From positions 4,464,001 through 4,528,000 of the forward strand of contig NZ_CP160453.1 of assembly GCF_040744945.1 (NCBI RefSeq): 64,000 bases of DNA. Reading direction: 5' to 3'. The notes beneath the pieces are model-generated. The model worked only from the letters and a program-made list of their open reading frames with translations, was not told where the DNA came from and did no database searches. Both the position numbers and the translations under genes were made by a program. Source of the stretch: Saccharothrix sp. HUAS TT1. Its GTDB lineage: Bacteria > Actinomycetota > Actinomycetes > Mycobacteriales > Pseudonocardiaceae. Shown piece by piece: positions 17,066 to 26,401 of the stretch (positions within the stretch are counted from its first letter, which is position 1; every line of letters starts with the position of its first letter).

Positions 17066-18666
17066 CCGTTGCGCACGGCGCACGTGCGGGCCGACGAGCC
17101 GCGCTGCGTCGCCGGGTCCGCCAAGCCGATCGCGAGCACCTGGAAGCAGTACTCGGGCGCCTTCGGCTCCAAGCCCTCCAGCACGTGCGACGTCGCACCG
17201 GCCGCCACCGTCACCAGCGGCCTGGCCGACGGGCCCGTCACGTCCACCACGACGAACTGGGCGTTGCCCTCGCTCGGGTCGGTCCAGAACAGCTCGATCC
17301 GGTCCCCGCCGTCCTCCAGCCGCTTGAGCACCGGCGTGAACCTCGGGTCGCCGCCCGCCGGGACCGTCGCCGTCGTGGTGGTGACGGCGACGGTCGTGGT
17401 CGTCGTCGTGGGCGGCGGTTCCGCGACCTGGTCCGAGCGGCCCGGCAGGCTCAACGCCACCCCGACCGCCACGCCGACGACCACCGCGCCCGCCGCCGCC
17501 AGCTTCCACGACCGACGCCGGGACGGGGCCGGGGACGGCGGCGGTTCGGGCAACCCCGGTGGAAGCACCGCCGGAGGCCGCGCCGGCGGCCGGTCGGTGT
17601 TGTGCCGCACGGTCAGCTCAGCCAGGTCCTCGGTCCACGTCCGCACCGGCTCGGGAACGGCGGCCACCGGTTCCGGCGCGGACTCCGCCACCACCGGCCT
17701 GGGGCCGAAGTCGGGCAGCTCCGTCGGACCGTCCGGGTACCGCTCGGGCGCCTCGTGCCGCACCGCCGCCGTGTGGTCCGGGTCCACAGTGGACTGCGCG
17801 GTCCGGGTCGGCACCGCCGCCAGCGCGGCCCGCAGCGACGCCGCGTCCGGAAACCGCTCGTCCCGGGACTTGCGCAGGCACCGCAGGATGATCGCCACCA
17901 GCTCGACCGGCACGTCCCGGCGCAGCAGCGACCTCGGCGGCGCCTCGCGCACCCGGCCGAGGTGGGCCAGCATGGTGTCGGCCCCCGGGTCGGCCGACGC
18001 GAACGGCGGCTGCCCGTCCAGCAGGGTGAACAGCGTCGAGCCCAGGGACCACAGGTCGTCGGTCGCGGCGGGCGGTTGGCCGTCCACCATCTGCGGCGCG
18101 GCGTGCCGGTAGCTGACCATCTGCAGCGACGCCGTGTGCGCCGCGTCCGCGCCGCGCGCGATCCCGAAGTCGGCCAGCACGTAGGACGTGGGCAGCACCA
18201 GGATGTTCTGCGGCTTCACGTCCCGGTGCAGGATGCCCTGGCCGTGCGCGAACGCCAGCGCGTCGGCCACCGCGATCCCGGCCGCGACCACCTCGTGCAC
18301 CGGCAGCGGTCCGCGCTGCCGGAGCCGGTCGTGCAGCGAGCCGAGGTCGTGGTACTCCATCACGATGCACGGCCGGCCGTCGATCACGCCGGTGTCCAGC
18401 ACGGTCACGACGTGCGGGTGCTGGCGGCCCAGCCGGACGGTGATCTCCAGCTCGCGGTGGAACCGGCTGACCGCGTCCGGGTCGGTGACGTCGAGGACCT
18501 TCACCGCGACGTCCCGCCCGAGGCCGTCCTGGGTGGCCCGGTAGACGGTGCCCTCGCCGCCGTGGGCGAGCAGGCGGAAGTCGCTGTAGCCGGGCAGCGC
18601 GACGACGGGCGCCTGTCCCGGGCCGGGTGGGGGCGCCCAGGCCAGCAGGTCGTCGGCGGGGTCCAC
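17062..18666 (-). CDS. Membrane serine/threonine protein kinase (PknB-like) with extracellular fibronectin-like domain
   Basis: The protein is 534 residues from GTG 18666. The kinase domain occupies residues 20-270: Gly loop AHGGEGTVYRA, catalytic Lys in VAVKV near 52, HRDVKPQN near 147 and DFGIARG near 165, all intact. A Pro-rich juxtamembrane segment leads to one membrane helix (LAAAGAVVVGVAVGVALSL, near 385-405), a Thr-rich linker and an extracellular domain of about 110 residues with a fibronectin type III look (IELFWTDPSEGNAQF to CFQVLA). On the minus strand TACGAT lies 6 bases before the GTG, suggesting a leaderless transcript. It converges on the MoxR-DUF58-TgpA operon, and the two stops share CTAG. 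Its external fibronectin-like part parallels the first protein of that operon; a link is inference. Confidence 0.93.
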   Translation of the reverse strand: MDPADDLLAWAPPPGPGQAPVVALPGYSDFRLLAHGGEGTVYRATQDGLGRDVAVKVLDVTDPDAVSRFHRELEITVRLGRQHPHVVTVLDTGVIDGRPCIVMEYHDLGSLHDRLRQRGPLPVHEVVAAGIAVADALAFAHGQGILHRDVKPQNILVLPTSYVLADFGIARGADAAHTASLQMVSYRHAAPQMVDGQPPAATDDLWSLGSTLFTLLDGQPPFASADPGADTMLAHLGRVREAPPRSLLRRDVPVELVAIILRCLRKSRDERFPDAASLRAALAAVPTRTAQSTVDPDHTAAVRHEAPERYPDGPTELPDFGPRPVVAESAPEPVAAVPEPVRTWTEDLAELTVRHNTDRPPARPPAVLPPGLPEPPPSPAPSRRRSWKLAAAGAVVVGVAVGVALSLPGRSDQVAEPPPTTTTTTVAVTTTTATVPAGGDPRFTPVLKRLEDGGDRIELFWTDPSEGNAQFVVVDVTGPSARPLVTVAAGATSHVLEGLEPKAPEYCFQVLAIGLADPATQRGSSARTCAVRNG

Positions 18667-18862
18667 GACGGGATCGTATCCGGCGGGTGCGACACCGGAG
18701 GACGCCTCCGAACGGGCGACGTGACGCCTCGGGGCCGACACGACCCGGCGGGGTCGCCCCGACACCCCGGGTCGCAGCCGCCGGCCGGCGCGATCTTGGT
18801 GCATGATCGGCACCGCGAGGTGGTCGACCCGGTCGGTGGCGGTGGCGCAGCGGGGGAGTGGC

Positions 18863-20089
18863 ATGGGCTCGGTGCTGGGCGGTGTGCGGGCGGATCGGCG
18901 GCTCGCGGTGGTGGCGGTCGGGTCCGGGGCGTCCCACCTCGGCGCGCAGCTCACGCTGATCGGGTTCACCGCCGAGCTGGCCGGGTCGGGGCCGTTCGCG
19001 GTCGCCGGGCTGTTCGTGGCCGCCGCGTTCGGCGCGGCGCTGGGCACGCCGCTCGCCGGGTGGGCGGTGGACCGGTTCGCGAACCGGATGGTGCTCGCCG
19101 TGGCGGTGTGCGCGCAGGTGGTGCTGCTGGTCGGGCTGCTGTTCGCGCACCCGTGGCCGCCCGCCCTCTACCCGCTGGTGGCGTTGGTGAGCGCGTGCGC
19201 GGGTGTCGCGCGGACCTGCGCGTCGACGTTGACGGTCGGTGACGGCGGGCGGCGGCTCTCGTCGGCGCAGAACACCGGTTCGGTGGCGGGCATCGTGCTG
19301 GGCGGCGTCCTCGCGGCCGGGCCGGGGATCGAGGTGGCCCTGATGCTCGACGCGGTGGTCACGTTCGCCCACCTCGTCATGGTGGTGTGGCTGGGGGTGG
19401 ACCGCGACCCCGACCGGGACGACGGCGTCACCGCCGTGCCCGGCGGCCAGTGGAGCGGCTGGGTGCTCCTGCGCAGCGACCAGCTGCTGCTCGGCCGGGT
19501 GGTCGCGCAGGCCGTCGCCGGGGTGGCGGTGGCGATCGCGCTGGTCAACGAGGTGTTCCTGGTCCTCGGCCCGATCGGCGGCAACGGCTTCACCTACAGC
19601 GCGGTGCTCGTCTGCTGGACGGCCGGGCTGCTGATCGGCCCGCGACTGGCGCCCCGCGCCACCGGCCCGCGGGCGCTGGTCGCCGCCTCCTCCGCGGCGG
19701 GCCTGGTGCTGGCGCTGGCCCTCGCCGCGCCCGCGCTGGCGCCGACCCTGCCGGTCAACGCCGCCGCGTGGCTGGTCGCGGGTGCGTGCGGCTCGGTGCT
19801 GAGCACGACGTTGACCGGCCTGGTCGAGCTGCGGGCGCCGGAGCCGGTGCGCGACCGGGTCGCCGCGACCGTCAACGCGATCACCGTCGGTTCCGGCACG
19901 GTCGCCATCGTGGTCGCGGGGGTGGTGGTCGGCGCGGCCGGCCCGCTCGCCGCGCCGGCCGTGGCGAGCGGGTTCGCGGCGGTCGCCTGCCTGATGGCGG
20001 CGCTGGCCGTGCTGCGCCGCGACCACCTGCGCGGTTCGGTCGTGGCGCCCGACTTCGAACCGGCCCACGAGCACGCCGCGAGGCTGTGA
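18863..20089 (+). CDS. MFS transporter
   Basis: The 408-residue protein has about twelve hydrophobic helices in two halves separated by a hydrophilic loop (DRDPDRDDGVTAVPGG). The first cytosolic loop carries the MFS-type GTPLAGWAVDRFANRMV motif. It is therefore a proton-coupled exporter or importer in the cytoplasmic membrane, of unknown substrate. ATG 18863 follows GGGGGAG at good spacing; the in-frame ATG at 18803 lacks one. It lies upstream of the P450 gene by 62 bases on the same strand, but the P450 has its own leaderless-type promoter, so an operon is not certain. Confidence 0.9.
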   Translation: MGSVLGGVRADRRLAVVAVGSGASHLGAQLTLIGFTAELAGSGPFAVAGLFVAAAFGAALGTPLAGWAVDRFANRMVLAVAVCAQVVLLVGLLFAHPWPPALYPLVALVSACAGVARTCASTLTVGDGGRRLSSAQNTGSVAGIVLGGVLAAGPGIEVALMLDAVVTFAHLVMVVWLGVDRDPDRDDGVTAVPGGQWSGWVLLRSDQLLLGRVVAQAVAGVAVAIALVNEVFLVLGPIGGNGFTYSAVLVCWTAGLLIGPRLAPRATGPRALVAASSAAGLVLALALAAPALAPTLPVNAAAWLVAGACGSVLSTTLTGLVELRAPEPVRDRVAATVNAITVGSGTVAIVVAGVVVGAAGPLAAPAVASGFAAVACLMAALAVLRRDHLRGSVVAPDFEPAHEHAARL

Positions 20090-20151
20090 GGCCGGGCCGC
20101 GACCGCCGCAGTGCCTTGTACGGATCGTGATCATGCGGTAACGATGAGTAC

Positions 20152-21372
20152 GTGGACGCTTACGTGCTCGACCCGACCGGTCGCGACATCCACGCCGAGG
20201 CGGCGACCCTGCGGGAGCTGGGGGCGGTGGTGCGCGTCGAGCTGCCCGGCGGGGTGGTGGCGTGGTCCGTCGGGCGCATCGACCTGCTGCGCCGACTGCT
20301 CAGCGACCCCCGCGTCTCGAAGGACGCCTTCCAGCACTGGTCCGCCATGCTCGCCGGCGAGGTGCCGGACGACTGGCCGCTGCACCTCTGGGTCTCGGCG
20401 CGGAACATGTTCAACGCCTTCGGGGACGACCACCGCAGGTTGCGGTCGTTGGTGGCCAAGGCGTTCACCGCCCGCCGGGCCGAGGAGCTGCGACCGCAGG
20501 TGGAGCGGATCGCGGCCGACCTGCTGGACCGGCTCGCGGCCGGGCCGGAGGTGGTCGACCTGCGGGCCGGGTTCGCCTACCCGCTGCCGATCGAGGTCAT
20601 CTGCGGCCTGGTCGGCGTCCCCGACGACGCCCGCCCCGGTCTGCGCCGGACGGTGGACGGCGTCTTCGACACGACGCTGACGCCCGAGGAGTCGGTGGCC
20701 AACCAGCGGCTGCTCTACGAGATCCTGAACGGTCTCGTCGCCGCCAAGCGGGCCGATCCCGGCGACGACCTGACCAGCGCCCTGATCGCCGCCCGCGAGG
20801 AGGACGGCGGCAGGCTCTCCGAGGTCGAGCTGGTCGACACGCTCGTCCTGATGATCGCCGCCGGCCACGAGACCACGGTCAACCTCCTGGACCACGCCAT
20901 CACGGCGCTGCTCACCCACCCCGACCAGCGCCGCCTGGTCGTCTCCGGCGAACGCGGCTGGCACGACGTGGTCGAGGAGACGCTGCGGTGGCAGGCGCCG
21001 GTGGCGAACCTGCCGCTGCGCTACGCCACCGAGGACATCGAGGTCGAGGGCGTGACGATCCGCCGCGGCGAGGCGATCCTCTCGGCCTTCGCCGCCGCCG
21101 GCCGCGACCCGGACCACCACGGCGGCACGGCCGACCGGTACGACATCACCCGCGCGGACAAGGCGCACCTGTCGTTCGGCCACGGCGCGCACTACTGCCT
21201 GGGCGCGCCGCTGGGCCGCATCGAGGCGGCGGTGGCGCTGCCGGCGCTGTTCGAGCGCTTCCCGGACCTGGCCCTGGCCGTGCCCGCCGACGAGCTGCTG
21301 CCCGTGCGGTCGTTCATCTCCAACGGCCACCAGGCCCTGCCCGTGCGGCTGGGCGCGCCGGCTAGGCGGTGA
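20152..21372 (+). CDS. Cytochrome P450, CYP107-like class
   Basis: The 406-residue soluble P450 has all hallmarks: I-helix AAGHETT near residue 237, ExxR as EETLRW, and the haem loop FGHGAHYCLGAPLGR with Cys349. Length and motifs match actinomycete class I P450s that take electrons from ferredoxin. No ferredoxin or ferredoxin reductase gene is adjacent. A TAACGAT box ends 6 bases before GTG 20152, so the mRNA is probably leaderless. The 3' end overlaps the convergent esterase gene by 11 bases. The substrate cannot be predicted from the sequence. Confidence 0.96.
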   Translation: MDAYVLDPTGRDIHAEAATLRELGAVVRVELPGGVVAWSVGRIDLLRRLLSDPRVSKDAFQHWSAMLAGEVPDDWPLHLWVSARNMFNAFGDDHRRLRSLVAKAFTARRAEELRPQVERIAADLLDRLAAGPEVVDLRAGFAYPLPIEVICGLVGVPDDARPGLRRTVDGVFDTTLTPEESVANQRLLYEILNGLVAAKRADPGDDLTSALIAAREEDGGRLSEVELVDTLVLMIAAGHETTVNLLDHAITALLTHPDQRRLVVSGERGWHDVVEETLRWQAPVANLPLRYATEDIEVEGVTIRRGEAILSAFAAAGRDPDHHGGTADRYDITRADKAHLSFGHGAHYCLGAPLGRIEAAVALPALFERFPDLALAVPADELLPVRSFISNGHQALPVRLGAPARR

Positions 21373-22453
21373 GCGCCCGGTAGGCGGTGAGCACGAGACC
21401 GAGACCCCGGGTGTCGCCCAACGTGCCGTTGTCCAGCATCCGGTTCATCACGTACGCCACCGTCATCCGGGTCTCCAGGTCCACCACCACGACCGAGCCG
21501 CCCCACCCGCCCCACGAGCACGTGCGCCCCTCGACGCGGTAACCCATGCCGTAGCGCACCGGCACGCCCAGGTACCGGTCCACGCCCCGGAACTGCTCCT
21601 GCACCACCCGCGCGCACCCGGCCTCGGACAGCAGCCGCACGCCGCCCGCCACGCCGCCGGACGCCAGCACCGACTGCACCGCGGCCACCGACCGCGCGTT
21701 GCCGTGCCCGCCCGCCGACGGCACCTCGGCGCGACGCCACGCCGCCGTGTTCGCGTCCCGCGCCACGATGGCCGGGTTGGGCCGCTCGCCGGGCAGCCCG
21801 GGCGCCGCGTCCGCCGCCGGCGGCGGGATCACCGGAGCCACCCGGTGGTCGTGCTCGGCGGGCAGGCCGATGTGGAAGTCGGCGCCCAACGGCCCGGCGA
21901 TCTCCTCGGCGAAGAACGCGCCCAGGCTGCGCCCGGTGACCCGGCGGACCACCTCGCCGAGCAGGAAGCCCTGCGTCAACGGGTGGTAGCAGCCGACCGT
22001 GCCCGGCTCCCAGCGCGGCGCCTGCGCGGCCAGCCGGGCCGTCGCGCCGTCCCAGTCGAACAGCTCGGGCACGGTGATCGGCTCGTGCCACGTCGGCAGG
22101 CCCGCGGTGTGCCCGAGCACGTGCCGCAGCAGCACGCCGCCCTTGCCCGCCGCGGCGAACTCCGGCCAGTACTCGGCGACCGGCGCGTCCAGGTCGACCG
22201 CGCCCCGGTCGGCGAGGACCAGCGCGCACAGCGCCGACATCGTCTTGGTGGTGGACCAGACGTTGACGATGGTGTCGCGCTCCCACGGCGTGGTGCGGGC
22301 CGCGTCCGCGTAGCCGCCCCAGACGTCCACCACCGGCTCGCCGTCGACGAACACCGCGACCGAGCCGCCGACGTCGTCCCGGTCCAGCGACGCCGCGAAG
22401 GCGTCGCGCACCGCGCGGAACCGCTCGTCGTAGGTGCCACCGATCTCCGCCAC
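21362..22453 (-). CDS. Serine hydrolase, beta-lactamase-fold family VIII esterase (EstB-like)
   Basis: The 363-residue cytosolic protein carries the SxxK motif S67-T-T-K70 and the Tyr of the second motif in CYHPLTQGFLLGE, with GHTAGLPTWH between them. EstB-type esterases use Ser-Lys-Tyr to cleave short esters and sometimes beta-lactams. The C-terminus has the usual MGYRVEGRTCSWGGWGGSVVVVDLETRM segment, where the third motif W-G-G replaces the KTG of beta-lactamases. There is no signal peptide. It converges on the P450 gene with an 11-base overlap and is divergent from the cholesterol oxidase gene. Confidence 0.92.
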   Translation of the reverse strand: MAEIGGTYDERFRAVRDAFAASLDRDDVGGSVAVFVDGEPVVDVWGGYADAARTTPWERDTIVNVWSTTKTMSALCALVLADRGAVDLDAPVAEYWPEFAAAGKGGVLLRHVLGHTAGLPTWHEPITVPELFDWDGATARLAAQAPRWEPGTVGCYHPLTQGFLLGEVVRRVTGRSLGAFFAEEIAGPLGADFHIGLPAEHDHRVAPVIPPPAADAAPGLPGERPNPAIVARDANTAAWRRAEVPSAGGHGNARSVAAVQSVLASGGVAGGVRLLSEAGCARVVQEQFRGVDRYLGVPVRYGMGYRVEGRTCSWGGWGGSVVVVDLETRMTVAYVMNRMLDNGTLGDTRGLGLVLTAYRALTA

Positions 22454-22609
22454 CGACGGAACCTAACGCCCGCGGGCCGGCCGCGGCGACTCCTATCGTG
22501 CCGTCCCGCGGTGATCCGCGCCCGTCCGGAACGGCGGTGCTGCGCTGTTCGGCGCAACTTCCCGGCGGCGGCGCGCGGCCCGTCCGCGGCGGACCTACCG
22601 TCGGAGGCC

Positions 22610-24307
22610 ATGAGCAACTTCGGCGATGCCCTGTCCCGCCGCCGTTTCCTCGGGGCCACGGCCCTCGCGTGGTTACCCGTCGGCGTCCTGCTGCCCGGCG
22701 AGGGCGCGGGCGACCCGCCGCCCGCGTTCCCGCCCGGGATCGACCTGTACCGCCGGACCTACGAGAACTGGGCGGGTGAGATCCGCACCGACGCGCTGTG
22801 GACGTGCGCGCCGCGCACCCCGGCCGACGTCGTGCTCCTCGCGAACTGGGCGCACGCCCAGGGCTTCCGGTTGCGGCCACAGGGTTTCCGGCACGGCTGG
22901 GCGCCGCTCACGGTCACCCCCGGCACTACCGGGGCGGACCGCGTCGTGCTGGTGGACACCACCGCGCACCTGACCGCCACGACCGTGCTGCCGGACGCGG
23001 TCCGGGTGCAGACCGGCGCGTCCATGGACGACCTGCTGGCGCGCCTGGAGGACGCGGGCCTCGGCGTGACCAACACCCCGGCGCCGGGCGACCTGACCGT
23101 CGGCGGGGTGCTGGCGATCAACGGCCACGGCACCTCGGTCCCGGCCGTCGGCGAGACCCGGCCGCCCGGCCACACCTACGGCTCGCTGAGCAACCTGATC
23201 ACCTCGCTGACCGCCGTGGTGTGGGAGGGCGGGGAATACCGGCTGCGCACGTTCCAGCGCGACGAGCCGGAGTGCGCCGCGCTGCTCACCCACGTCGGCC
23301 GCGCGTTCCTGACCGAGGTGACCCTCCGCGTCGGCGCGAACCGGAACCTGCGGTGCGTCAGCCGGGTCGACATCCCGGTGAGCGAGCTGTTCGCCCCGCC
23401 GGGCAGCGGCGCGACCCGGACGTTCGCGAGCTTCCTCGACCAGACCGGCCGGGTGGAGGCCATCTGGTTCGCGTTCACCGACCGCCCGTGGCTGAAGACG
23501 TGGAGCGTGGCGCCGACCAAGCCGGCGACCTCCCGGCAGGTCTTCGCGCCGTACAACTACGTCTTCTCCGACAACGTCCCGAAGGCCGTCTCCGACCTGG
23601 CCGACCTGCTGATCACCGGCGCGTGGGCGCTCACGCCGACGTTCGGTCAGCTGCAGTACACGACTGCGGCCACCGGGTTGACCGCCACCCTCACCAGCGA
23701 CCTGTGGGGCGCGTCGAAGAACCTGATGCTCTACGTCAAGCCGACCACGCTGCGGGAGACCGCGAACGGGTACGCGGTGCTGACCAGCCGGGCCGGGGTG
23801 CAGCGCGTGGTCAGCGAGTTCGCCGCGTTCTACCAGGACCTCCTGCACTCCTACCAGGCCCGCGGCCTGTTCCCGGTCACCGGCCAGGTGGAGATCCGCG
23901 TCGGCGGGCTGGACGACCCGTCGCACGTCGGCGTGCCGGGGGCGCAGACGCCCGCGCTGTCGGCCGTCCGGCCCCGTGAGGACCACCCCGAGTGGGACGT
24001 CGCGGTGTGGTTCGACGTGCTGACGTTCCCGACCGCGCCGGGTGCGGCGGCGTTCTACCGCGAGCTGGAGCAGTTCTTCTTCTCCCAGTACGACGGCACC
24101 TACGCGACGACCCGCGTCGAGTGGTCCAAGGGCTGGGCGTACACCGACCAGGCGGCGTGGTCCGACCAGACCGTGCTGACCTCCACCGTGCCCGACTCCT
24201 ACCGGCAGGGCCCGAACCCGTCGTGGGACGCCGCGCTCGCCTCGCTGGACGCCCACGACCCGCACCGGGTGTTCGGCAACCCGTTCCTGGACGTCCTGCT
24301 GCCCTGA
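22610..24307 (+). CDS. Secreted FAD-dependent cholesterol oxidase, type II (vanillyl-alcohol-oxidase fold)
   Basis: The protein is 565 residues from ATG 22610 (ribosome site CGGAGG). A twin-arginine signal, SRRRFLGATALAWLPVGVLL, directs a folded flavoprotein out of the cell. An FAD-binding type 4 domain follows (TCAPRTPADVVLLANWA, VRVQTGASMDDLLARLEDAGLGV and TVGGVLAINGHGTSVPAVG); the His in NGHGT near residue 172 is the likely covalent FAD attachment site of class II enzymes. The C-terminal cholesterol-oxidase substrate-binding domain ends with the DPHRVFGNPFLDVLLP motif. It oxidises 3-beta-hydroxysteroids to 3-ketosteroids with oxygen. It is divergent from the esterase gene and ends 9 bases from the convergent molybdenum enzyme operon. 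Confidence 0.9.
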   Translation: MSNFGDALSRRRFLGATALAWLPVGVLLPGEGAGDPPPAFPPGIDLYRRTYENWAGEIRTDALWTCAPRTPADVVLLANWAHAQGFRLRPQGFRHGWAPLTVTPGTTGADRVVLVDTTAHLTATTVLPDAVRVQTGASMDDLLARLEDAGLGVTNTPAPGDLTVGGVLAINGHGTSVPAVGETRPPGHTYGSLSNLITSLTAVVWEGGEYRLRTFQRDEPECAALLTHVGRAFLTEVTLRVGANRNLRCVSRVDIPVSELFAPPGSGATRTFASFLDQTGRVEAIWFAFTDRPWLKTWSVAPTKPATSRQVFAPYNYVFSDNVPKAVSDLADLLITGAWALTPTFGQLQYTTAATGLTATLTSDLWGASKNLMLYVKPTTLRETANGYAVLTSRAGVQRVVSEFAAFYQDLLHSYQARGLFPVTGQVEIRVGGLDDPSHVGVPGAQTPALSAVRPREDHPEWDVAVWFDVLTFPTAPGAAAFYRELEQFFFSQYDGTYATTRVEWSKGWAYTDQAAWSDQTVLTSTVPDSYRQGPNPSWDAALASLDAHDPHRVFGNPFLDVLLP

Positions 24308-24316
24308 CCGCGCCGC

Positions 24317-26401
24317 CTAGCGCAGGAAGTGGTCGAGGGTCAGCGGCAGGTCGCGGACGCGGACGCCGGTCGCGTGGTGCGCCGCGTTCGCGATCGCCGC
24401 CGCCGTCCCGACGATGCCGATCTCGCCGACGCCCTTGGCGCCCATGGGGTTGGTGTGCGGGTCGTGCTCCTCGACCCAGTGCGCCTCCACGTGCGGCACG
24501 TCGCTGTTGGTGGCGATGTGGTACTCGGCGAAGTCGTGGTTGACCACGTGCCCGAAGCGCTCGTCCAGCACGCTGTGCTCGTGCAGCGCCATGGACAGGC
24601 CCATGGTCATGCCGCCGACGAGCTGCGAGCGGGCCAGCCGGGGGTTGACGACCCGGCCGACCGCGAACACGCCGAGCAGCCGGGGCACCCGCACCTCGCC
24701 GGTGTCCACGTGCACCCGCACCTCGGCGAACTGCGCGCCGAACGCGTGCATCGCGTACTCGTCGCTCGCGTCGTCGTCCGGCATCCCGGCACCGGCCTCG
24801 TCGCCCTCGGCGGGGTCGTCGCCGAACTCGCGGCGGAACGCCCGCGCCGCGGCCACCACCGTCGAGCCCCACGACGTGATGCCGGACGAGCCGCCCGCCA
24901 CCGACGCCTCCGGCAGCGCCGTGTCGCCGATCCGCAGCTCCACGTCGTCGAAGCCCACGCCCAGCGCGTCCGCCGCGACCTGCGCGAGCGAGGTCCACGT
25001 GCCGGTGCCCAGGTCGGCGGCCCCGATCGACACGCGGTAGCGGCCCGGCGCGGTGCAGCGGACCGTCGCGGCCGAGCCCGGCGACCGGTTCACCGGGTAG
25101 GTCGACGCCGCCACGCCGGTCCCGACCAGCCAGCCCGACTCCGCGCGGGCGCGCGGCGCCGGGTCGCGGTCCTCCCAGCCGAACCTGCGCGCGCCCTCGC
25201 GCAGGCACGCGACCAGGTTGCGGCTGGAGAACGGCTTGCCCGACTCCGGCTCCACGTCCGGCTCGTTGCGGACGCGGAACTCCACCGGGTCGACGCCGCA
25301 GGCGATCGCCAGCTCGTCCACCGCCACCTCGGGGCCGAACATGCCGGGGCACTCGCCGGGCGCGCGCATCCACGCGGGCACCGGCACGTCCAGCGCGGCC
25401 AGCCGGTGGGTCGTGGCGCGGTTCGGCGCGGCGTACATCGTGCGGGCGGGCACGGCGGTCTGCTCGGCGAACTCCTTGATCCGCGAGGTCTGGGAGATCG
25501 CGTCGACCGCGATGGCCGACAGCCGGCCGTCCGCGTCGCAGCCCAGCCGCACCCGTTGGACCGTCGGCGTCCGGTAGCCGACGAGGGAGAACATCTGCTG
25601 CCGGGTGAGCGCGAGCTTGACCGGCGTGCCGGGCACCGACCGCGCCGCCATCGCGGCGACGACCGCGTGGACGTGCGCCGTGCCCTTGGACCCGAAGCCG
25701 CCGCCGACGTGCGGCGAGATCACGTGCACCCGCGCCGGCTCCAGGCCGAACACCTCGGCGACCGACGCCCGGGTGGTGTGCACGCCCTGCGTCGAGTCGT
25801 AGAGCACGAGGTCGCCGTCCAACCACAGGGCCGTGGTGGTGTGCGGCTCCATCGGGTTGTTGTTGTACCAGGCCGTGGTGTAGGTCTGGTCGAGGGTGAA
25901 CGGCGAGTGCGCCAAGCCCGCGTCGACGTCACCCCGCGCGGTGTCGGTCTCCTTGCCGCCGTTCACCTTCTCCGGCGCGTACAGGTCGTCGCGGTCGGCG
26001 CTCAGGCGGGCGTCGTGCGGCAGCGGGTCGATGTCGACGCGGACCAGCGCCGCCGCCTCGCGGGCGATCTCCCGGGTGCGCGCGACCACCGCCGCGACGA
26101 CCTGACCGCGGAAAGCCACCTCGTGCGACTGGAACGCGGCCAGCTCGGTGTCCTCCGTGGACGCCAGGCGCGGCGCGTTGTCCGGTGTCAGCACCGCCGA
26201 CACGCCGTCCAGCTCCAACGCCGCGCCGACGTCCACCCCGGTCACCACGCCGCGGGCGACCTCGGCCTGCACCAGGTGCGCGAACGCGGGGTCCACCACG
26301 TGCTGGTCGCCCGCGTACCGGGCGGTCCCGGTCACCTTCTCCGGCCCGTCGACCCGGCGCGGCGACTGCCCCAGCACGCGTGGCCGCAGCACGTCCGTCA
26401 T
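24317..26401 (-). CDS. Molybdenum hydroxylase large subunit (xanthine dehydrogenase/PaoC-like)
   Basis: The 694-residue protein is the molybdopterin-binding subunit of a xanthine oxidase family enzyme. The N-terminal hammerhead domain begins with GQSPRRVDGPEKVTGTARYAGD; the cofactor domain includes HVGGGFGSKG, MRAPGECPGMF and the C-terminal PMGAKGVGEIGIVGT with the catalytic Glu. The length and the separate FAD and iron-sulfur genes match the heterotrimeric PaoABC/YagRST type, which oxidises aldehydes. ATG 26401, behind GGGAGGAACG, overlaps the FAD subunit stop by four bases. No XdhC- or MocA-type maturation gene is in the window. Confidence 0.94.
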   Translation of the reverse strand: MTDVLRPRVLGQSPRRVDGPEKVTGTARYAGDQHVVDPAFAHLVQAEVARGVVTGVDVGAALELDGVSAVLTPDNAPRLASTEDTELAAFQSHEVAFRGQVVAAVVARTREIAREAAALVRVDIDPLPHDARLSADRDDLYAPEKVNGGKETDTARGDVDAGLAHSPFTLDQTYTTAWYNNNPMEPHTTTALWLDGDLVLYDSTQGVHTTRASVAEVFGLEPARVHVISPHVGGGFGSKGTAHVHAVVAAMAARSVPGTPVKLALTRQQMFSLVGYRTPTVQRVRLGCDADGRLSAIAVDAISQTSRIKEFAEQTAVPARTMYAAPNRATTHRLAALDVPVPAWMRAPGECPGMFGPEVAVDELAIACGVDPVEFRVRNEPDVEPESGKPFSSRNLVACLREGARRFGWEDRDPAPRARAESGWLVGTGVAASTYPVNRSPGSAATVRCTAPGRYRVSIGAADLGTGTWTSLAQVAADALGVGFDDVELRIGDTALPEASVAGGSSGITSWGSTVVAAARAFRREFGDDPAEGDEAGAGMPDDDASDEYAMHAFGAQFAEVRVHVDTGEVRVPRLLGVFAVGRVVNPRLARSQLVGGMTMGLSMALHEHSVLDERFGHVVNHDFAEYHIATNSDVPHVEAHWVEEHDPHTNPMGAKGVGEIGIVGTAAAIANAAHHATGVRVRDLPLTLDHFLR